Origin: Anaerolineae bacterium
Lineage (GTDB): Bacteria; Chloroflexota; Anaerolineae; SpSt-600
Direction: 5' to 3'
Assembly: GCA_028275425.1 (NCBI GenBank)
Contig: JAPWUT010000052.1
Location: 1 to 9,298, forward strand
Length of the DNA stretch: 9,298 nucleotides
Below, piece by piece: positions 6,898 to 9,298 of this stretch; the first letter of the stretch is position 1; each line of letters starts with the position of its first letter. The notes under the pieces were generated by a model. The model saw only the letters and a program-made list of their open reading frames with translations. It ran no database searches and was not told where the DNA came from. A program made the translations under genes and the position numbers.

Positions 6898-8388
6898 TCA
6901 TCCCTTACGCCACCTCCCGTAGAGGCCGGTAAGCTCGGCGAGGCGGGATTTCATCTCCGGGGTTAACGAGCCGGGCAGGAAACGCCACTGCCAGTTTCCA
7001 TCCGGACGGCCAGGGTAATTCATCCGGGCTTCGCTTCCCAGGCCCAATATGTCCTGAAGCGGGATTATCGCCAAGTCCGCTACCGAAGCCATAGCCAAGC
7101 GAGCCATTACCCAGTTAACCTCATGCCCATCGGTTCCGGTATATTTGCAGAAATGTTCCCTTACTCCCTCCGAGGCCGAGTTGAACCAGCCTACGGCTGT
7201 ATCGTTATCGTGGGTTCCGGTATAGACTACGCAGTTGCGGGGGTAATTGTGGGGGAGGTGGGAGTTGTCGGGCCCAGAGCCAAAGGCGAACTGGAGGACC
7301 TTCATCCCCGGAAAGCCGAATTGTTCGCGCAAGGCTTCTACTTCAGGCGTGATGAAGCCAAGGTCTTCGGCAATGATTGGAACCTCGCCCAAGGCCGATT
7401 TGAGGGCATTGAAGAGCTCAGCCCCCGGCCCCTTAACCCACCGCCCTTTGATAGCCGTTTCTTCCCCGGCCGGCACTTCCCAATAGGCTTCAAAACCACG
7501 GAAGTGGTCAACCCGGATTACGTCTACGTATTCCAGGATGCGCTGAAACCGCTTTATCCACCAATCGTAGCCCCTTTCGGCCAGGACTTCCCAGCGGTAG
7601 ATTGGGTTCCCCCAGAGTTGCCCTGTAGGGCTAAAGTAATCGGGAGGGACGCCGGCCACTACGGTAGGCAGGCCTTTTTCGTCCAATTTGAAGAATTCGG
7701 GGTGAGCCCACACGTCAGCCGAATCGTAGGCTACGTAGATTGGGATATCGCCGATGATGCGTATGCCTTTTTCGGCAGCGTACCTTCGCAAGGCCTCCCA
7801 TTGCCGGTCAAAGATGAACTGGGAGAACTTGTGGAAGAGGGTTTCTTCGGCCAGTTTTCGGCTAATGGTTTCCAGAGCTTCAGGGTATCGCAAGGCCAGC
7901 TCTGGCTCCCATTCGTTCCAGGGTGCACCTCGGTGGGCTTCTTTGATGGCCATGAAGAGGGCATAATCATCAAGCCAGTGAGCCTGCCGGCTACAGAAAA
8001 TTTCAAACTCGGCTTGGAAGCGCCCGGAGGCCTTGAATTTTTCAAAAGCTTTGCGCAGGAGAAGCCCCTTGAAGGCCCTAACCGTGGGGTAATCTACCCG
8101 GTCCTGGGGGAAGGCGGGAAGGTTTTGCCAATCTTGTGGGGAGAGTAGCCCTTCTTCGGCCAACTTTTCCGGGCTTACAAGCAGTTCAGCCCCAGCCATT
8201 GCCGAAGAGGAGACATACGGGGAATTGCCGACTCCGGGTGGGTTCAATGGCAAGATTTGCCAGAAAGTCTGGCCAACCTCGGCCAGAAAGTCCACGAACC
8301 GATAGGCTTCGGGGCCGAGGTCGCCTATGCCAAAGGCGCTGGGGAGGGAAGAGATGTGGAGAAGGATGCCGCTGCTTCTTGGAAGCAT
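6898..8388 (-). CDS. malQ: 4-alpha-glucanotransferase (amylomaltase, GH77)
   Basis: Cytoplasmic enzyme that transfers 1,4-alpha-glucan chains between maltodextrins, used in glycogen or maltodextrin metabolism. The 496 residues fit the bacterial short form (about 500) without the extra N-terminal domain of E. coli MalQ. It begins RSSGILLHISSLPSAFGIGDLG (4-25), the usual GH77 start. The catalytic barrel residues are all present: nucleophile D294 in VIRVDHFRGF (290-299), acid/base E341 in IIAEDLG (338-344) and D394 in TGTHDNDT (390-397). WGNPIYRW (259-266) is also conserved. A slight departure is VSSSAMAGAELL (59-70), where the more usual text is close to SFSAFAGNPLL. The ATG at 8388 has GGAGGAG (8401-8395) six bases upstream. 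pyrG follows 79 bp downstream on the same strand. The gene is divergent from the membrane protein gene at 8685. Confidence 0.97.
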   Translation of the reverse strand: MLPRSSGILLHISSLPSAFGIGDLGPEAYRFVDFLAEVGQTFWQILPLNPPGVGNSPYVSSSAMAGAELLVSPEKLAEEGLLSPQDWQNLPAFPQDRVDYPTVRAFKGLLLRKAFEKFKASGRFQAEFEIFCSRQAHWLDDYALFMAIKEAHRGAPWNEWEPELALRYPEALETISRKLAEETLFHKFSQFIFDRQWEALRRYAAEKGIRIIGDIPIYVAYDSADVWAHPEFFKLDEKGLPTVVAGVPPDYFSPTGQLWGNPIYRWEVLAERGYDWWIKRFQRILEYVDVIRVDHFRGFEAYWEVPAGEETAIKGRWVKGPGAELFNALKSALGEVPIIAEDLGFITPEVEALREQFGFPGMKVLQFAFGSGPDNSHLPHNYPRNCVVYTGTHDNDTAVGWFNSASEGVREHFCKYTGTDGHEVNWVMARLAMASVADLAIIPLQDILGLGSEARMNYPGRPDGNWQWRFLPGSLTPEMKSRLAELTGLYGRWRKG

Positions 8389-8418
8389 AGTGTTCTCCTC
8401 CGCAAGTTTGCTGATAGG

Positions 8419-8436
8419 ATTTTACCCATTTTAGCC
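8419..8436. repeat. Tandem 9-bp repeat overlapping the malQ promoter
   Basis: ATTTTACCC (8419-8427) is followed directly by ATTTTAGCC (8428-8436), a match of eight of nine bases. The first unit contains the candidate -10 of malQ and the second lies in its spacer. It may be an operator half-site pair, a second -10, or chance in an AT-rich stretch. Confidence 0.4.
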
Positions 8437-8446
8437 AGACAATCAA
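8419..8446 (-). promoter_or_regulatory. Candidate promoter of malQ
   Basis: On the - strand, TTGATT (8446-8441) and TAAAAT (8424-8419) are 16 bases apart. Each fits consensus reasonably (four and five of six positions). The start of transcription would be near 8412, giving a leader of about 25 bases that contains GGAGGAG. Confidence 0.5.
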
Positions 8447-8466
8447 GTGGGCTACGTTGTGGGGTT

Positions 8467-8500
8467 TAAATTCGCGGGCTGGAAGCCCATCAGCGTTTTA
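8467..8500. repeat. REP-like imperfect hairpin
   Basis: TAAA (8467-8470), CGC (8473-8475) and GGGCT (8476-8480) pair with AGCCC (8484-8488), GCG (8493-8495) and TTTA (8497-8500). This makes 12 base pairs around a GGA loop, with internal bulges (TT against T, and ATCA on the right arm only). A GC-rich stem with a bulge and tiny loop in an intergenic gap is the form of REP/Y1-transposase-linked elements. Only one copy is in this window, so its repeat nature is an inference. It could also protect mRNA ends, but no gene ends here. Confidence 0.45.
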
Positions 8501-8602
8501 GGCCCCACTCGTGGCATGAATGCGAAGGATGTCACCCCCCTTTAAAGTTTTGTGAAGGGACACCCCTTGCCTGGGACTCCGCCCCGGCCCCACTTGCCCG
8601 AT

Positions 8603-8631
8603 TTGACAAAAGCCGAAAATTGCAATAAGCT
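8603..8631 (+). promoter_or_regulatory. Candidate promoter of the divergent membrane protein gene
   Basis: A perfect -35 TTGACA (8603-8608) is followed at 17 bases by TAAGCT (8626-8631), a weak -10 (three of six). Transcription would start near 8638, giving a leader of roughly 45 bases before the ATG at 8685. A weak -10 with a perfect -35 may point to help from an activator. Confidence 0.4.
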
Positions 8632-8649
8632 TCGTCCGCATTACGAAGC
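8629..8649. promoter_or_regulatory. Inverted repeat at the predicted transcript start (possible operator)
   Basis: GCTTCG (8629-8634) and CGAAGC (8644-8649) form a perfect 6-bp inverted repeat around nine bases. It overlaps the end of the candidate -10 and the expected start point, a usual place for a repressor site. It is short and could be chance. Confidence 0.3.
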
Positions 8650-8684
8650 AGGTCTGACTTGGCCGTTCAGCTGAGGCATCTTCC

Positions 8685-9298
8685 ATGAAATGCGCAAAGG
8701 CTATGCTATTGGAAACATCAAGGCTGTTTGAGCTCCTCCTCTTCCTCTCAATATTTGCGATGGCGTTGCGGGCGCCTGTGGACACGGATATGTGGTGGCA
8801 CTTGGCGGCTGGCCGCTTCTCCCCCACATTGAGGCCTCTAAGGCTTGACATTTTTTCCCATACCGTGGAAGGAAGCTCGTGGCTCAACCACAGCTGGCTG
8901 GCCCAACATTTCCTCTACGGTCTCTACAGGCTTGGAGGCCTACGGGCTATAGCTTTGGCAACGGCTTGCCTTGTAACCCTCACTTTTTTAACAATCTATC
9001 CGGGCCGAGGCAACCCTTACATAAAAGGCTTCTCCCTGCTTCTGGCCGCCTTGGCTTCTTCCGTGGTCTGGACCCCGCGTCCCCAGCTCTTTTCCTTCTT
9101 AGCCTTCGCTTTCATCCTGAAGCGATTGGAAAGCCTCAAAGAGAAAGCTGACTTCTTCCTCATACCTATTACCTTCGTCCTCTGGGCCAATCTCCACGCC
9201 GGATACGCTTCCGGCCTTTTGCTCCTCTTCCTTTGCCTAATAGGCAGCCTGATTGATTCAATCATCTACCATGACCCTGAATCCCCCCGACGAGCCAG
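8685..9298 (+). CDS. GT-C-like polytopic membrane protein, N-terminal part (3' truncated)
   Basis: The frame is open from the ATG at 8685 to the right edge: at least 204 residues with no stop. An in-frame TGA at 8655-8657 bars a longer form. GAGG (8673-8676) lies eight bases before this ATG; the next ATG (8703) has a site only two bases away and is less likely. Residues 14-28 form a first helix. A loop follows with VDTDMWWHLAAGR (32-44), then DIFSHT (55-60) and NHSWLAQHFLYGLYRLGG (68-85), then further helices. PRPQLFSFLAF (131-141) and LWANLHAGYASGL (about 165-177) are conserved-looking in a family of large bacterial membrane proteins without a proven function. The acidic D33/D35 loop after helix 1 and the topology recall GT-C glycosyltransferases. 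It probably works at the cell envelope. It is divergent from malQ. Confidence 0.75.
   Translation, partial: MKCAKAMLLETSRLFELLLFLSIFAMALRAPVDTDMWWHLAAGRFSPTLRPLRLDIFSHTVEGSSWLNHSWLAQHFLYGLYRLGGLRAIALATACLVTLTFLTIYPGRGNPYIKGFSLLLAALASSVVWTPRPQLFSFLAFAFILKRLESLKEKADFFLIPITFVLWANLHAGYASGLLLLFLCLIGSLIDSIIYHDPESPRRA

Larger units (their letters stand above)
8389..8684. other. Divergent intergenic region between malQ and a membrane protein gene
   Basis: These 296 bases hold no convincing gene. They hold the malQ ribosome site and promoter on the left, a REP-like hairpin in the middle-left (8467-8500), a G/C-rich stretch (8535-8600) with only weak pairing (CCCTT at 8538-8542 with AAGGG at 8555-8559), and a TTGACA-type promoter with an inverted repeat on the right. 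The middle part (about 8460-8600) is unassigned and may be a dispersed repeat. Confidence 0.6.

Noticed and set aside
7123..8148. A 341-codon open frame on the + strand
   Set aside because: It lies wholly antisense to malQ, whose reading frame is unambiguous. The translation has no recognisable motif, and long antisense frames are common in G+C-rich coding sequence.
8530..8562. Possible terminator hairpin (CCCTT/AAGGG, with TGT/ACA outside it)
   Set aside because: The stem is 5 bp with a 12-base loop and a bulge, has no T-run, and no gene ends nearby.
8498..8887. A 129-codon open frame on the - strand across the divergent region
   Set aside because: It runs antisense over the start of the real membrane protein gene and through the candidate promoter and hairpin. 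The protein is low in structure and unlike any family I know.
8879..9151. A 90-codon open frame on the + strand
   Set aside because: It is an out-of-frame shadow of the membrane protein gene that starts at 8685, whose frame has clear family motifs.
1..9298. CRISPR arrays, tRNA or rRNA genes, insertion sequences, toxin-antitoxin or defence genes
   Set aside because: I saw no regularly spaced repeats, no cloverleaf sequence, no transposase motifs and no defence-type domains on either strand.

Overview
The window reads as a piece of a bacterial chromosome, most likely from a Chloroflexota (Anaerolineae-like) organism. This rests on my memory of the families, not on a search. The CTP synthase sequence looks Chloroflexota-like. 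So does the beta-sandwich tail (YW...VHLL...PG) on the DUF2723 protein, which I associate with Chloroflexota membrane glycosyltransferases, and so does the methyltransferase with its EEPD...KLIALGEKLLLMRS signature. There are no mobile genes, tRNAs, rRNAs or CRISPR arrays. Gene density is very high, and several genes overlap by 4 bases.

Layout. (1) At 1-957 (+) lies the C-terminal part of a TIM-barrel, glycoside-hydrolase-like protein, cut by the left edge. (2) From 6818 down to 960 (-) runs a tightly packed series of five genes in transcription order: pyrG (CTP synthase), a 116-residue four-helix SMR/EamA-like membrane protein, a DUF2723 membrane glycosyltransferase-like protein, an ArnT/PMT-like GT-C glycosyltransferase, and a small class I methyltransferase. 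Junctions are 5-6 bp gaps or 4-bp overlaps (GTGA, ATGA), and several ribosome-binding sites lie over the preceding stop codon. This implies one translationally coupled mRNA. It converges on the hydrolase gene with only 2 bp between the stop codons. (3) At 8388-6898 (-) is malQ (4-alpha-glucanotransferase), 79 bp upstream of pyrG on the same strand. The gap holds a candidate pyrG promoter and a short leader. (4) The 296-bp region 8389-8684 is divergent. It holds promoters for both directions, a REP-like imperfect hairpin and a smaller inverted repeat. (5) At 8685-9298 (+) begins a polytopic membrane protein of a GT-C-like family, cut by the right edge.

How they may work together. Three large membrane proteins of GT-C type, a small transporter-like protein that could move a lipid-linked sugar, and a nearby hydrolase suggest a locus for building or trimming cell-surface glycans or glycoproteins. 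CTP synthase heads the operon and may simply be a housekeeping gene whose promoter drives it. No cytoplasmic sugar-phosphate polyprenol transferase (GT2 DPM1-like), which would make the donor, is visible here. The most interesting regulatory idea is that the pyrG leader begins near a GGGCCCC tract right where a transcript should start, which recalls CTP-sensed initiation control in other bacteria. I found no clear sign of a wholly new defence or mobile system.
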